This document shows, in pieces, positions 1 through 6,665 of a stretch of 9,908 nucleotides of DNA. A program made the position numbers and the translations under genes. Every line of letters starts with the position of its first letter. The stretch's first letter is position 1. A model generated the notes under the pieces. The model did not search any database, was not told the DNA's origin, and saw only the letters and a program-made list of their open reading frames with translations. The DNA comes from CAYLMM01 sp964384825 (GTDB taxonomy: Bacteria > Krumholzibacteriota > Krumholzibacteriia > LZORAL124-64-63): the NCBI GenBank assembly GCA_964384825.1, contig CAYLMM010000073.1, positions 1-9,908 on the forward strand, in the 5' to 3' direction.

Positions 1-845
1 TCGCGCTCGCGCTGGAACTCGGCCAGGATCGGCCCGAGCACCTTGCCCTTGCCGCCGAAGGCGTGGCCGCCGCAGTTCAGTCCCGATTCGACTCGGAATT
101 CCGAAACCGCCAGGCCCAGCCGCGCCAGCAGCTTGCCCTGGATCAGGGCCGAACGGTAATCCGAGACCTTCAGCACGATCCGCTTCTTGATCGCGCCGTC
201 CTGGTCGGGGAAGAAATCGTTGAACTCGGCCATGTAGCTGAACAGGCGGCGGTTCATGCCCGCCGAAAGCACGATCGACGAGCGCACCCGGCTGTTCATG
301 AACCCGCGCAGGGCGCTCAGGGCGTCCGAGAAACGGGCCGGCAGGGGCACGCCCTTGCGCACGCGGTCGCGGTCGACCTTGGTCATGATGTTGACGTCGA
401 TGCTGCCGGGCTCGATCCGGCGCCGCAGTTCCTGCTGCATCTCGGCCTTGCGGTCGGGATCCTCGGCGGCCTGCATGTCGAGGTACAGGGTCTTCAGCGG
501 CGAAGGAGGCAGCATCTCGTAGTACCGCACGATCTCGCTGCCCCTGGCGAAGACCGAGGCGCGCAGCTTCTCAACCTGCTCGCGGACCAGATCGTCCAGC
601 AGGTCGAGATAGGCCGTGATGCGGCGGGCGCGGGAATCCTCGTCGCCGTCCTCGATCGGTTCGCAGGCGCGGCCGTGGATCTCGCTGAGCCGGCGGCGCA
701 TCTGTTCGATGAGCACGTCATCGACGACCGAGATCACCGAGGAGATCCCGTAGCGGGCCACCTTCAGCGGGGTGTCGATGGTGAATCCGGTGCCCATGAC
801 CGGGATATGGAACGAGTGGGCGGGCAGAACGAATTGGCAGGCCAT
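1..845 (-). CDS. Conserved protein of unknown function, N-terminal 281 codons (cut by window edge)
   Basis: The reading frame is open from an ATG at 845 down to the left edge, so the C-terminus is missing. A ribosome binding site (GGAGG, about 5 bases upstream) supports the start. I do not recognise a named function. Visible features are an N-terminal stretch with IPVMGTGFTIDTPLKVARYG (residues 14-33) followed by a hydrophobic SSVISVVDD, an acidic and arginine-rich helical section (residues 43-145), then strand-like segments VNIMTKVD (151-158), SSIVLSAGMN (189-198) and RIVLKVSDY (222-230), and a glycine/cysteine motif SGLNCGGHAF (254-263, Cys258). The order of short hydrophobic strands, and the N-terminal pattern, are reminiscent of a TIM-barrel FMN enzyme such as nitronate monooxygenase or the glutamate synthase FMN domain; this is inference from pattern only. 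No signal peptide or membrane segment is seen. It lies on the same strand as the genes to its right but 208 bases from the nearest one, so it probably has its own promoter. Confidence 0.75.
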   Translation of the reverse strand, partial: MACQFVLPAHSFHIPVMGTGFTIDTPLKVARYGISSVISVVDDVLIEQMRRRLSEIHGRACEPIEDGDEDSRARRITAYLDLLDDLVREQVEKLRASVFARGSEIVRYYEMLPPSPLKTLYLDMQAAEDPDRKAEMQQELRRRIEPGSIDVNIMTKVDRDRVRKGVPLPARFSDALSALRGFMNSRVRSSIVLSAGMNRRLFSYMAEFNDFFPDQDGAIKKRIVLKVSDYRSALIQGKLLARLGLAVSEFRVESGLNCGGHAFGGKGKVLGPILAEFQRER

Positions 846-900
846 GGGCCCTCCGGGCCTCGATCAGATCCGAGGCCTTGTCCGGGTGCCGGTGCAGCGA

Positions 901-914
901 TGCGTACCTACGCA
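901..914. promoter_or_regulatory. 14-base inverted repeat upstream of the left-edge gene, possible operator
   Basis: TGCGTA-CC-TACGCA is a perfect 6+6 inverted repeat with a 2-base centre, 56-69 bases upstream of the start codon at 845. The position fits an operator for the minus-strand gene. I could not place a convincing -35/-10 pair around it, so the role is inferred from symmetry and position only. Confidence 0.3.
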
Positions 915-985
915 CAGCAAGGCGGCCGCGCGTAACCTGTCGCAGGCGCAACGGAGCCTATGCCCACAAAGGTAAGGGCACATCG

Positions 986-1017
986 CCGGAAAGACAACAA
1001 GCGAGCCCGTCTTCCGG
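986..1017 (-). terminator. Stem-loop downstream of the CGGC-domain gene, possible terminator
   Basis: CCGGAAAGAC (986-995) pairs with GTCTTCCGG (1009-1017), giving nine base pairs with one bulged A and a 13-base loop. It sits 37 bases past the stop of the CGGC-domain gene. On the minus strand no U-run follows the hairpin, so it is not a canonical intrinsic terminator; it may instead stabilise the 3' end or be a protein site. The 846-1053 interval otherwise holds no gene that I can support. Confidence 0.35.
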
Positions 1018-1053
1018 AAAATCGGCGGCCGGACCCGCGAACGGCCTTTTCTA

Positions 1054-1500
1054 TCAGTCGTAGGCCAGGCGCAGCGGCTCCTCGACCAGGGTCGGCGGCA
1101 GGATGTCCCTCCACTGCGACCCGCGCCACGTTCCGAGCTTCTCGTGCATCGTGAAGTACTTCTGCGGGATGGGATGGGTGCCGTAGACGCACTCGATGCC
1201 GTATTTGGTCTCGATGTAGTCGTGGAACTGCGTGATGCGGGGGCAGGGCGGGTAGCCCACGATCAGGCCGGTGGCCAGATGCACGACCTCGACGCCGTTC
1301 TTCATCATCTCGTCGACGCAGTACTCGACGTTGCCGCCGGGGCAGCCGTCGCAGGTCGTGTAGCCGACGAGCTCGACGTCCTGGCCCTCGTAGCGGGCGA
1401 AGGCCCCCTCGCGCTCGCGCATCGACCGGAAGCATTTCCCGCCCGCGCAGCGGCCGTAACGGTCGCAGATGATGATGCCGATCTTCCTGGTTTCGCTCAT
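1054..1500 (-). CDS. CGGC-domain cysteine-rich protein, putative metal-binding
   Basis: This 148-residue soluble protein matches the CGGC domain family (PF08821), small proteins proposed to bind metal through conserved cysteines; no reaction is established. Eight cysteines are present: Cys12, Cys18 and Cys23 (ICDRYGRCAGGKC), Cys50 and Cys53 in TTCDGCPGG, Cys61, Cys86 in GYPPCP, and Cys104. The region GAFARYE (32-38), the VHLATG segment (73-78) and GTHPIP (107-112) are also typical. The name-giving CGGC motif reads CDGC here, with both cysteines kept. About 35 residues follow GTHPIP. The start at 1500 was chosen over an upstream in-frame ATG at 1572 because homology begins at MSETRKIGIIICD and a GGGAG ribosome binding site lies about 7 bases before it. 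The gene is 121 bases from the glycosylase gene upstream and has a possible promoter there. Function is not inferred from neighbours. Confidence 0.9.
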   Translation of the reverse strand: MSETRKIGIIICDRYGRCAGGKCFRSMREREGAFARYEGQDVELVGYTTCDGCPGGNVEYCVDEMMKNGVEVVHLATGLIVGYPPCPRITQFHDYIETKYGIECVYGTHPIPQKYFTMHEKLGTWRGSQWRDILPPTLVEEPLRLAYD

Positions 1501-1562
1501 GGACGACTCCCGATGCTGATCCGAAACTTCAAGGGCGAATGGATGCGGGCGGTTGCGGAACG

Positions 1563-1591
1563 AACGTATCACCCGGAGCGGGCGTCCTCAA
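1563..1591 (-). promoter_or_regulatory. Possible sigma70-type promoter of the CGGC-domain gene
   Basis: On the minus strand TTGAGG (1586-1591) is followed after 17 bases by TACGTT (1563-1568), with a TG one base before the -10 (extended -10 pattern TGATACGTT). The -10 itself is weak (3 of 6). Its position would give a 5' leader of about 55 bases before the start at 1500. Pattern match only. Confidence 0.3.
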
Positions 1592-1621
1592 GAACGGCTT
1601 CGGCCGGCGCGGCGGCGTCCG

Positions 1622-2842
1622 TCAGCCTGCCGGATCGAGCCCCAGGCCCCGCGCGAATTTTTCCAGGGCCGTACGGGCGGCCTCGCCGTCGCGCGCGTTG
1701 GCGGGCCGGCCGTCGCCGGCGGCCTCGAAGCGCAGCGACAGCACCCTCAGCGCCCGTTTCCTTTTCTCGGCCTTCAGATCGTAGCGCGCGATCAGACGGT
1801 CGCCCGCCAGCACCGGCAGGCAGTAGTAGCCGTAGATGCGTTCGGATGCGGGCTTGAAGATCTCCAGCAGCTGGTCGAAGCCGAAGAGCCGCCGCACCCT
1901 GCCGCGATCCCAGAGCACCGGGTCGAAGGGCGACAGCAGCACGCCGCGGTCGCGCCTCGGCCGGACCGTGCGCAGCCTCTCCGCCAATTCCAGGTCGGCG
2001 GGCCGGATCCAGCCCGCGGTCGCCCGTCCGCCGGGGTTCTCCAGGGAGCGGGGCAGCACCTCCCCCCGCGCGGCCAGCCGATCGAGCGCCGCGGCGATCT
2101 CCTTGCGGCGGTTGGCCAGCCGCCAGGTCGCGGCCAGGGTGCCGGTCGTCGCCCAGCCGTGCCCGGCCAGCGCCCGCAGCAGCAACGTCTCCAGGCCCTC
2201 TTCATCGGATACCCGCCGCCGCCGGACCTCCGCCGGAATCACCCGCTCGGCCAGATCGTAGACGCGGTGGAAATTCACGCGCTCGCGGATGGCCAGATCG
2301 CCGCGCGACCACAGGGCGGTGGCCACCTTCTTGGCCGTTTTCAGCTCCCACCAGCCGCGGCCGCCGGGACCTTCCATGTCGGCCGTACGCAGCGGCCCCT
2401 CGTCGCGGATGCGGCGCAGCAGGCCGTCGGCGACCTCGGGATGCTCGCCGATCAGATCGCCCCACCAGGGATGACGGGCGAACTCACGGCGCCGGAAGGC
2501 GAAGGCGGGATACAGTTCCAGGGGGATCCAGCTGGCCTCGTGACCCCAGTACTCGAAGATCGGGGCGCCGGGCCGCAGCAAGCGCTCGCCGAGGCCGGGA
2601 TCGAAGCCTTCGACGCGCGACATCGGCACGATGGCGTGGCTGCGCGCGCCGGCGATCGAAACGGTGTCGAGCTGCAGGTAGCCGAAACGGCGGATGATCG
2701 CGTGGGCGGCGTCGCGGGCCCGCTTGCCTTTGCCGGAAGCGCGGCGCGGCATCCCGGTCCACTCGGGCTTGAGCAGGCCGGCGCGGGCCAGGGCCAGGCG
2801 CCGGGCATCGCGCAGGGCGATGATCCGCGGCTCCAAAGTCAT
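1622..2842 (-). CDS. ycaQ: YcaQ/AlkX-family DNA glycosylase (winged-helix, HTH_42)
   Basis: This 406-residue protein belongs to the HTH_42/YcaQ family (PF06224). Characterised members are monofunctional DNA glycosylases that unhook interstrand crosslinks and remove bulky alkylated bases; E. coli YcaQ (AlkX) is about this length. The diagnostic catalytic motif is visible as GYLQLDT (residues 54-60): Gln57-Leu58-Asp59 fits the Q-hydrophobic-D form of YcaQ/AlkX, not the QxQ form of Streptomyces AlkZ. Other family hallmarks are EYWGHEASWIPLE, the FHRVYDLAERVIP segment, LLSPFDPVLWDR and YGYYCLPVLAGDRL near the C-terminus. The frame is open further upstream to 3145, but homology starts at MTLEPRIIAL and that ATG (2842) overlaps the yciH stop as ATGA, so 2842 is preferred and translational coupling is likely. 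The protein should act in the cytoplasm on damaged DNA. No damaged motif or frameshift is seen. Confidence 0.93.
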   Translation of the reverse strand: MTLEPRIIALRDARRLALARAGLLKPEWTGMPRRASGKGKRARDAAHAIIRRFGYLQLDTVSIAGARSHAIVPMSRVEGFDPGLGERLLRPGAPIFEYWGHEASWIPLELYPAFAFRRREFARHPWWGDLIGEHPEVADGLLRRIRDEGPLRTADMEGPGGRGWWELKTAKKVATALWSRGDLAIRERVNFHRVYDLAERVIPAEVRRRRVSDEEGLETLLLRALAGHGWATTGTLAATWRLANRRKEIAAALDRLAARGEVLPRSLENPGGRATAGWIRPADLELAERLRTVRPRRDRGVLLSPFDPVLWDRGRVRRLFGFDQLLEIFKPASERIYGYYCLPVLAGDRLIARYDLKAEKRKRALRVLSLRFEAAGDGRPANARDGEAARTALEKFARGLGLDPAG

Positions 2843-3204
2843 CCTCCCGACCGCTTGACCGTCCAGCCCCTGCCGGAGAGTTCCGCGACGACGACGTCGC
2901 GATGATCGCCCTGGATCTCGATCACGCCGTTCTTGACGGTGCCGCCGGTGCCGCAGCGGCGCTTCAGTCCGCGGGCCAGGTCCTTCAGCTCGTCGCCGGC
3001 CAGCGGAACGCCCGCGACCAGGGTCACCCCCTTGCCCTTGCGGCCCTTGGTCTCGCGCGAGACGCGCACCACGCCGTCGCCGGGCTCCGGGGCCCCGGCC
3101 CGACCGCAGACGCATTCGCCGACCGGGCGGCCGCAGCCCGGGCACATCCGCCCGCCCTCGGAAGAGTAGACCAGGGAACGTTCTGCGCGCTTTTTCGATG
3201 TCAT
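2839..3204 (-). CDS. yciH: SUI1/eIF1-family translation factor YciH
   Basis: This 121-residue protein is a bacterial SUI1-domain protein (PF01253, YciH), homologous to eukaryotic eIF1; the bacterial protein is thought to influence start-codon fidelity on the 30S subunit. The SUI1 core is seen as RVSRETKGRKGKGVT (residues 47-61), KRRCGTGGTVKNG (81-93) and IEIQGDHRD (95-103), ending GRGWTVKRSGG. N-terminal LVYSSEGG (11-18) is also typical. It carries a CPGCGRPVGECVC segment (21-33) with four cysteines that looks like a small zinc ribbon; E. coli YciH lacks this but other bacterial homologues have it. A GGAG ribosome binding site precedes the ATG at 3204. The stop overlaps the start of the glycosylase gene by four bases, and the small membrane protein gene ends 43 bases upstream, so it is probably part of a longer operon. 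Confidence 0.93.
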   Translation of the reverse strand: MTSKKRAERSLVYSSEGGRMCPGCGRPVGECVCGRAGAPEPGDGVVRVSRETKGRKGKGVTLVAGVPLAGDELKDLARGLKRRCGTGGTVKNGVIEIQGDHRDVVVAELSGRGWTVKRSGG

Positions 3205-3247
3205 GGGAGTCTCCGTCCGGTCGGGCGCGATGACCGGGGCCGACCCA

Positions 3248-3514
3248 TCATCGCAGCGATCCCCGCCGCGCCACGACCAGGCGCAGCCAGATGCGAACCA
3301 TCATGCCGATGAAGAACAGCGCCAAGAGGATCAGGCGCACGCCCGCCCCCCATCCCGCCAGCAGGGCGACGCCCAGAACGCAGAGAGGAACGTCGCGCAG
3401 GGCCTCCAGGGCCACCGCGCGCCAGCCGTAGTCCCCGCGGGCGGCCCGCCAGAGAACCAAGGCCATGAATCCGCCGCCCAGCACGACGGCGAGGATGCCG
3501 ACAACCTGTTCCAC
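3248..3514 (-). CDS. Small hydrophobic membrane protein, unidentified
   Basis: I do not recognise this 88-residue protein. It has about three hydrophobic stretches: residues 4-22 (VVGILAVVLGGGFMALVLW), roughly 42-56 (VPLCVLGVALLAGWG) and 59-82 (VRLILLALFFIGMMVRIWLRLVVA), separated by a short loop with ARGDYGW, and a basic C-terminus (ARRGSLR). This predicts a small inner-membrane protein. The GTG start at 3514 is supported by an AAGGTGAG ribosome binding site about 5 bases upstream. It lies 70 bases after the YeiH-type transporter gene and 43 bases before yciH on the same strand, which fits an operon and argues that the frame is real. Being next to a transporter gene, it could be an accessory subunit, but nothing in the sequence shows that. 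Confidence 0.7.
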   Translation of the reverse strand: MEQVVGILAVVLGGGFMALVLWRAARGDYGWRAVALEALRDVPLCVLGVALLAGWGAGVRLILLALFFIGMMVRIWLRLVVARRGSLR

Positions 3515-3584
3515 GGCTCACCTTTCCCTTTCGTCTCGTCTCCCGATCGGCTCGCGCCGGATGTCGATGCGACCGGCGGGCGGA

Positions 3585-4568
3585 TCATATCAGGTTGGTC
3601 ACCGCCGCGAAACCCGCGGCCGAAAGCAGCAGGAACAGCGCGGCCCCCATCCCCAGCGCGGCGGCGCCCTTGCGCACCACGCTGCGGAAATGCACCGAGA
3701 GGCCCATGGCGGTCATGGCCATCAGGATGAACAGCGAGCCGGCCTTGACGCAGACGCCGGCGACCGCCGCGGGCAGCACGCCCAGGCCGTTGATCACGCC
3801 CGCGGCGACGAAGAGCAGGACGTAGACGGGGAATCCGGCCGCCTTGCCGCCCGCCGAACGGGTGTGGAAGCATCCGGTCAGAACCAGCGAGACGGGCACC
3901 AGCATCAGCACGCGGGTCATCTTGACCAGGGTGCCCACCGAGCCCGCGTGATCGCCCATGGCGAAGGCGGCGGCCAGGGCGTGGGCGACGCCGTGGAGCG
4001 TCAGGCCGGACCAGACGCCGTAGCGGGTCGGGTCGATGCCGCAGCCGCTCTTGGCCACGGCCGTGTAGAGGATCACCCCGATCGCGCCGAGGAAGCTGAC
4101 CACCGACACGGCGATCACGGCGTCGTCGTCCTCCGCGTCGACGCAGGGCGCCATCGCCACCACGGCCGAGGCCCCGCAGATGCTCGAGCCGACGCCGATC
4201 AGCACCGCCAGCTTGCGGTCGATCCCCATCCACCGGCCCAGCAGCCAGGCCAGAGTCAGGGCCGCGGCGACGTAGACGACCACCATCGCCAGCACGCGCG
4301 GACCGAGAGCCAGCACGGCCCCGATGTCGAGCTTGAAGCCCAGCAGCACGATGCCCGCCTTCAGCACGTCCTTCAGCGAGAAGCGGATGCCGGGGCGCAG
4401 CCGGTCGCCGACGCCGACGGTGTTGGCGATGAGCATCCCGAGCACGATGGCGATGGTCAGGGCCTCGAGCTGCACCGCCGGCGCGAGAAGATCGTTCAGC
4501 AGCGAGGCGGACAGGGAAACGGCCAGCACCAGGGCCAAGCCGGGCATGGCGGACGCGAGCTTCTGCAA
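3585..4568 (-). CDS. YeiH/UPF0324-family putative sulfate exporter, polytopic membrane protein
   Basis: This 327-residue hydrophobic protein matches the YeiH family (PF03601, formerly UPF0324), annotated as putative sulfate exporters; the substrate is poorly proven for the family. About nine or ten membrane helices are apparent along the whole length. Family hallmarks are LTIAIVLGMLIAN (37-49), LKAGIVLLGFKLD (69-81), GVGSSICGASAVVA (125-138), the GVILYTAVAKSGCG segment and SGLTLHGVAHA, and the C-terminal MAMTAMGLSVHF. The start is TTG at 4568, supported by an AAGGA ribosome binding site about 7 bases upstream; the first internal ATG is residue 8 and would still leave the family core whole. 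It lies 42 bases after the patatin gene, with a strong hairpin between them, and 70 bases before the small membrane protein gene. The protein appears intact. Export of sulfate or another anion from the cytoplasm is inferred from family only. Confidence 0.9.
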   Translation of the reverse strand: MQKLASAMPGLALVLAVSLSASLLNDLLAPAVQLEALTIAIVLGMLIANTVGVGDRLRPGIRFSLKDVLKAGIVLLGFKLDIGAVLALGPRVLAMVVVYVAAALTLAWLLGRWMGIDRKLAVLIGVGSSICGASAVVAMAPCVDAEDDDAVIAVSVVSFLGAIGVILYTAVAKSGCGIDPTRYGVWSGLTLHGVAHALAAAFAMGDHAGSVGTLVKMTRVLMLVPVSLVLTGCFHTRSAGGKAAGFPVYVLLFVAAGVINGLGVLPAAVAGVCVKAGSLFILMAMTAMGLSVHFRSVVRKGAAALGMGAALFLLLSAAGFAAVTNLI

Positions 4569-4593
4569 GGGATGTCCTTCGGGTTGCGGAAGA

Positions 4594-4609
4594 CCGGGGA
4601 TCGCCCCGG
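4594..4609 (-). terminator. Strong short stem-loop between patatin and YeiH-type genes, possible attenuator
   Basis: On the minus strand CCGGGG-CGAT-CCCCGG forms a perfect six-pair all-GC stem with a four-base loop, starting one base past the patatin stop codon and followed by TCTTCC. The trailing U content is low, so termination is probably partial at best. It ends about 25 bases before the TTG start of the transporter gene and so could attenuate or process the transcript. Confidence 0.4.
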
Positions 4610-4610
4610 C

Positions 4611-6665
4611 CTAGAATTTCATGCCGATGTTGAGGTAGCCGAGGAATTCGTCGGCGCCGCCGTAGCTGCCGGTGATCTCGATCGGGCCGAGGGGCGTCAG
4701 CAGCCCCAGGGTGGCTCCGGCGCCGGTCTCGAAACGGTCCCCGGACAGGTCGAGTTCCCACTTGTCGAAGACGTTGCCGGCGTTGGCGCGCAGCAGCAGG
4801 ACCACGCTCGATCCAAACTGGTATTGGGCGCCCACCTGCGCAAACTGGAAATGCTCTCCGGTCAGCTGCTGATGATGCAGGCCAAGGAAGGTGATGCGGG
4901 TCTCGTCGCGCTCGAGCAGCATGGCGGGCGTATCGATGCCGCCGAGCAGGAAGCCGCCGTGAAGCGGCAGGGCGTCTCCGGTCGTCGTNNNNNNNNNNNN
5001 NNNNNNNNNNNNNNNNNNNNNNNNNNNNNNNNNNNNNNNNNNNNNNNNNNNNNNNNNNNNNNNNNNNNNNNNNNNNNNNNNNNNNNNNTCCCCGCGCAGG
5101 CCCGCCCCCAGGCCGAAACGGTCGCCGATCGAAATGCCGCACAGGATCTCGCCGTAACCGGCCTCCATATCGTACTCGGCGATCTTGTCGTCGCCGGCGA
5201 AGACGTCGATCCGCTCGTCCTGGAAACCGAGCCGCGTCGAGAGCGACAGGCCGCGCCCGGGCAGCACGCGTACGAAATGCCGCGCCAGCACCTGGTTCCG
5301 CTCGCCGAGGATCCCGTCGATGCTGAACAGCGAGCTGTTTCCCACTTTGTTCCGGTAGAGCAGGTTGAAGATGGCCAGCAGGCGGTCGCGGGTGTCGTAG
5401 CGCAGGCCGAAGCGGAAGAAATCGCCGGTCTTCTCGACCGCCGCGACATGCAGCCGCCCGCCCTCGTCCGACCGATCGACGCGATATGTGACGCGCTCGA
5501 ACATCCCGGTGTTGTAGATGCGGGCGACGCCCTTCTCGATGTCCGCGACCGCGAGCCTGGCCGGAGCGCGCAGACCGCTGACCGCCAGTACGACCCGGCT
5601 CTCGATCTCGCGCAGACCGTCGATGGAGATCGCGCGCACGAAGAACGAATCGGCCGCGGCCGGACGCGGGGCCCGCGGCCGGCGGCCGGCGGTGTCGATC
5701 CGCGCGGCCAGCGCGCGCAGTTCGGGCAGCACGCCCCGGGCCGCGGCCTCGCCGGCGGCGATGATCTCCTCCATCCGCTCGAAATCCAGCGAGGTGACGC
5801 CCTCGAGTTCGGGCGTGATCAGCACGTCGCACTGGGAACGCTGCTGCTCGTTGGTCTCGGCGCCGATGAAGCCGATGGCCTGGCCGAGGATCTGCATGAA
5901 ATTGTTCAGCTCGTCGCGCCCGGCCAGGGGCTTGCCGACGTCGACGCCGACCACCACCTCGGCGCCCATCCGCGCGACGTCCTGGACCGGGAAGTTGCGC
6001 CCGAGCATCCCGTCGACAAGCAGACGGTCCCCGATCTCGACCGGAGTGAAGGCCGAGGGGATGGCCATGCTGGCCCGCAGCGCCTCGGAGAGATCCCCGT
6101 GGTCGAGCACGACCGTCTCGCCGGTCACGATGTCGGTGGCCACGCAGACGAAGGGGATCGGGAACGAGGAGAAGTCCCTGCGGCCCTGCACCGGCAGGGT
6201 GAGGCGGTCGAAGAGGGCCGAGATCTTCTGGCCGGCGACCAGCCCTCGCGGCAGGCCGATCCCGGCGCCGACGATCGGCAGCGAGACCATGTAGCGGTCT
6301 TCCATGGGCTTCTGCTCGATCGCCCGGTCGCGGCGCGGGATGCGGTCGTCGAACAGGTCGTTCCAGTCGGTGCCCAGGGCGATGGCCTCGATCTCCTCGA
6401 CCGGATACCCGATGGCGTAGAGCGCGCCGACGATGCTGCCCATGCTGGTGCCGGAAACGTAATCGACGGGCACGCCGGCCTCTTCGAGCACCTTCAGCAC
6501 GCCGATGTGGGCGAAGCCCTTGGCCCCGCCGCCGCTGAGCGCCAGGCCGATCCCGGGAGCGGCGGAGGGCGCGGATCCGGGCGCCGCGGTCGCGGCGGCC
6601 GCCGGAGCGGCGGCGAGCAGGGCCGACAAAGCCAGGGCGATCAGAAATACGGGCCTCTTGATCAT
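4611..6665 (-). CDS. Patatin-like phospholipase with POTRA and outer-membrane barrel (PlpD-like, type Vd layout), interrupted by N gap
   Basis: The protein (684 codons including the gap) has four parts in order. A signal peptide covers about residues 1-25 (MIKRP, then FLIALALSALLAAAPAAAA). A patatin domain covers about 38-320: oxyanion loop GGGAKG (45-50), nucleophile elbow GTSMG (72-76, Ser74) and catalytic Asp218-Gly219 in VDGM. A POTRA-like section covers about 341-410. A BamA-type barrel follows and ends in NIGMKF with the C-terminal Phe expected for BAM-inserted proteins. This is the layout of Pseudomonas PlpD, which displays a phospholipase A1 domain at the surface. The catalytic dyad is intact, so lipid hydrolysis is plausible. 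The N run replaces part of the barrel; the frame continues on both sides only if exactly 100 bases (mod 3) are missing, so the total length is uncertain. PlpD is somewhat longer (728 residues), which suggests that more may be missing. The ATG at 6665 follows a GAGGTAGG sequence. First gene of the possible minus-strand operon. Confidence 0.9.
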   Translation of the reverse strand: MIKRPVFLIALALSALLAAAPAAAATAAPGSAPSAAPGIGLALSGGGAKGFAHIGVLKVLEEAGVPVDYVSGTSMGSIVGALYAIGYPVEEIEAIALGTDWNDLFDDRIPRRDRAIEQKPMEDRYMVSLPIVGAGIGLPRGLVAGQKISALFDRLTLPVQGRRDFSSFPIPFVCVATDIVTGETVVLDHGDLSEALRASMAIPSAFTPVEIGDRLLVDGMLGRNFPVQDVARMGAEVVVGVDVGKPLAGRDELNNFMQILGQAIGFIGAETNEQQRSQCDVLITPELEGVTSLDFERMEEIIAAGEAAARGVLPELRALAARIDTAGRRPRAPRPAAADSFFVRAISIDGLREIESRVVLAVSGLRAPARLAVADIEKGVARIYNTGMFERVTYRVDRSDEGGRLHVAAVEKTGDFFRFGLRYDTRDRLLAIFNLLYRNKVGNSSLFSIDGILGERNQVLARHFVRVLPGRGLSLSTRLGFQDERIDVFAGDDKIAEYDMEAGYGEILCGISIGDRFGLGAGLRGXXXXXXXXXXXXXXXXXXXXXXXXXXXXXXXXXXTTTGDALPLHGGFLLGGIDTPAMLLERDETRITFLGLHHQQLTGEHFQFAQVGAQYQFGSSVVLLLRANAGNVFDKWELDLSGDRFETGAGATLGLLTPLGPIEITGSYGGADEFLGYLNIGMKF
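4989..5088. other. Assembly gap of 100 N
   Basis: Exactly 100 unknown bases, the conventional size for a scaffold gap of unknown length. It lies inside the barrel-coding part of the patatin gene. The true distance between the two sides is not known. Confidence 0.99.

Noticed and set aside
63..935. A 290-codon plus-strand frame opposite the left-edge gene
   Set aside because: The minus-strand frame has a ribosome binding site and conserved-looking motifs; the plus frame is His/Gln/Arg-rich shadow.
1592..1621. Short hairpin CGGC-CGAA-GCCG followed by TTCTT after the glycosylase stop as a terminator
   Set aside because: Only four pairs and a weak T-run; too little to call.
1553..2905. A 450-codon plus-strand frame opposite the glycosylase gene
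   Set aside because: Antisense shadow of a well-supported gene; composition is Gln/Pro/Arg-rich without recognisable motifs.
3555..3578. CGCCGG/CCGGCG inverted repeat after the transporter gene
   Set aside because: Six GC pairs with a 12-base loop and no T-run; expected by chance in DNA this GC-rich.
4611..6665. Patatin domain as a CBASS-type (CapV) anti-phage effector
   Set aside because: A signal peptide, POTRA and outer-membrane barrel put the protein outside the cytoplasm, and no cyclase (CD-NTase) gene is nearby.
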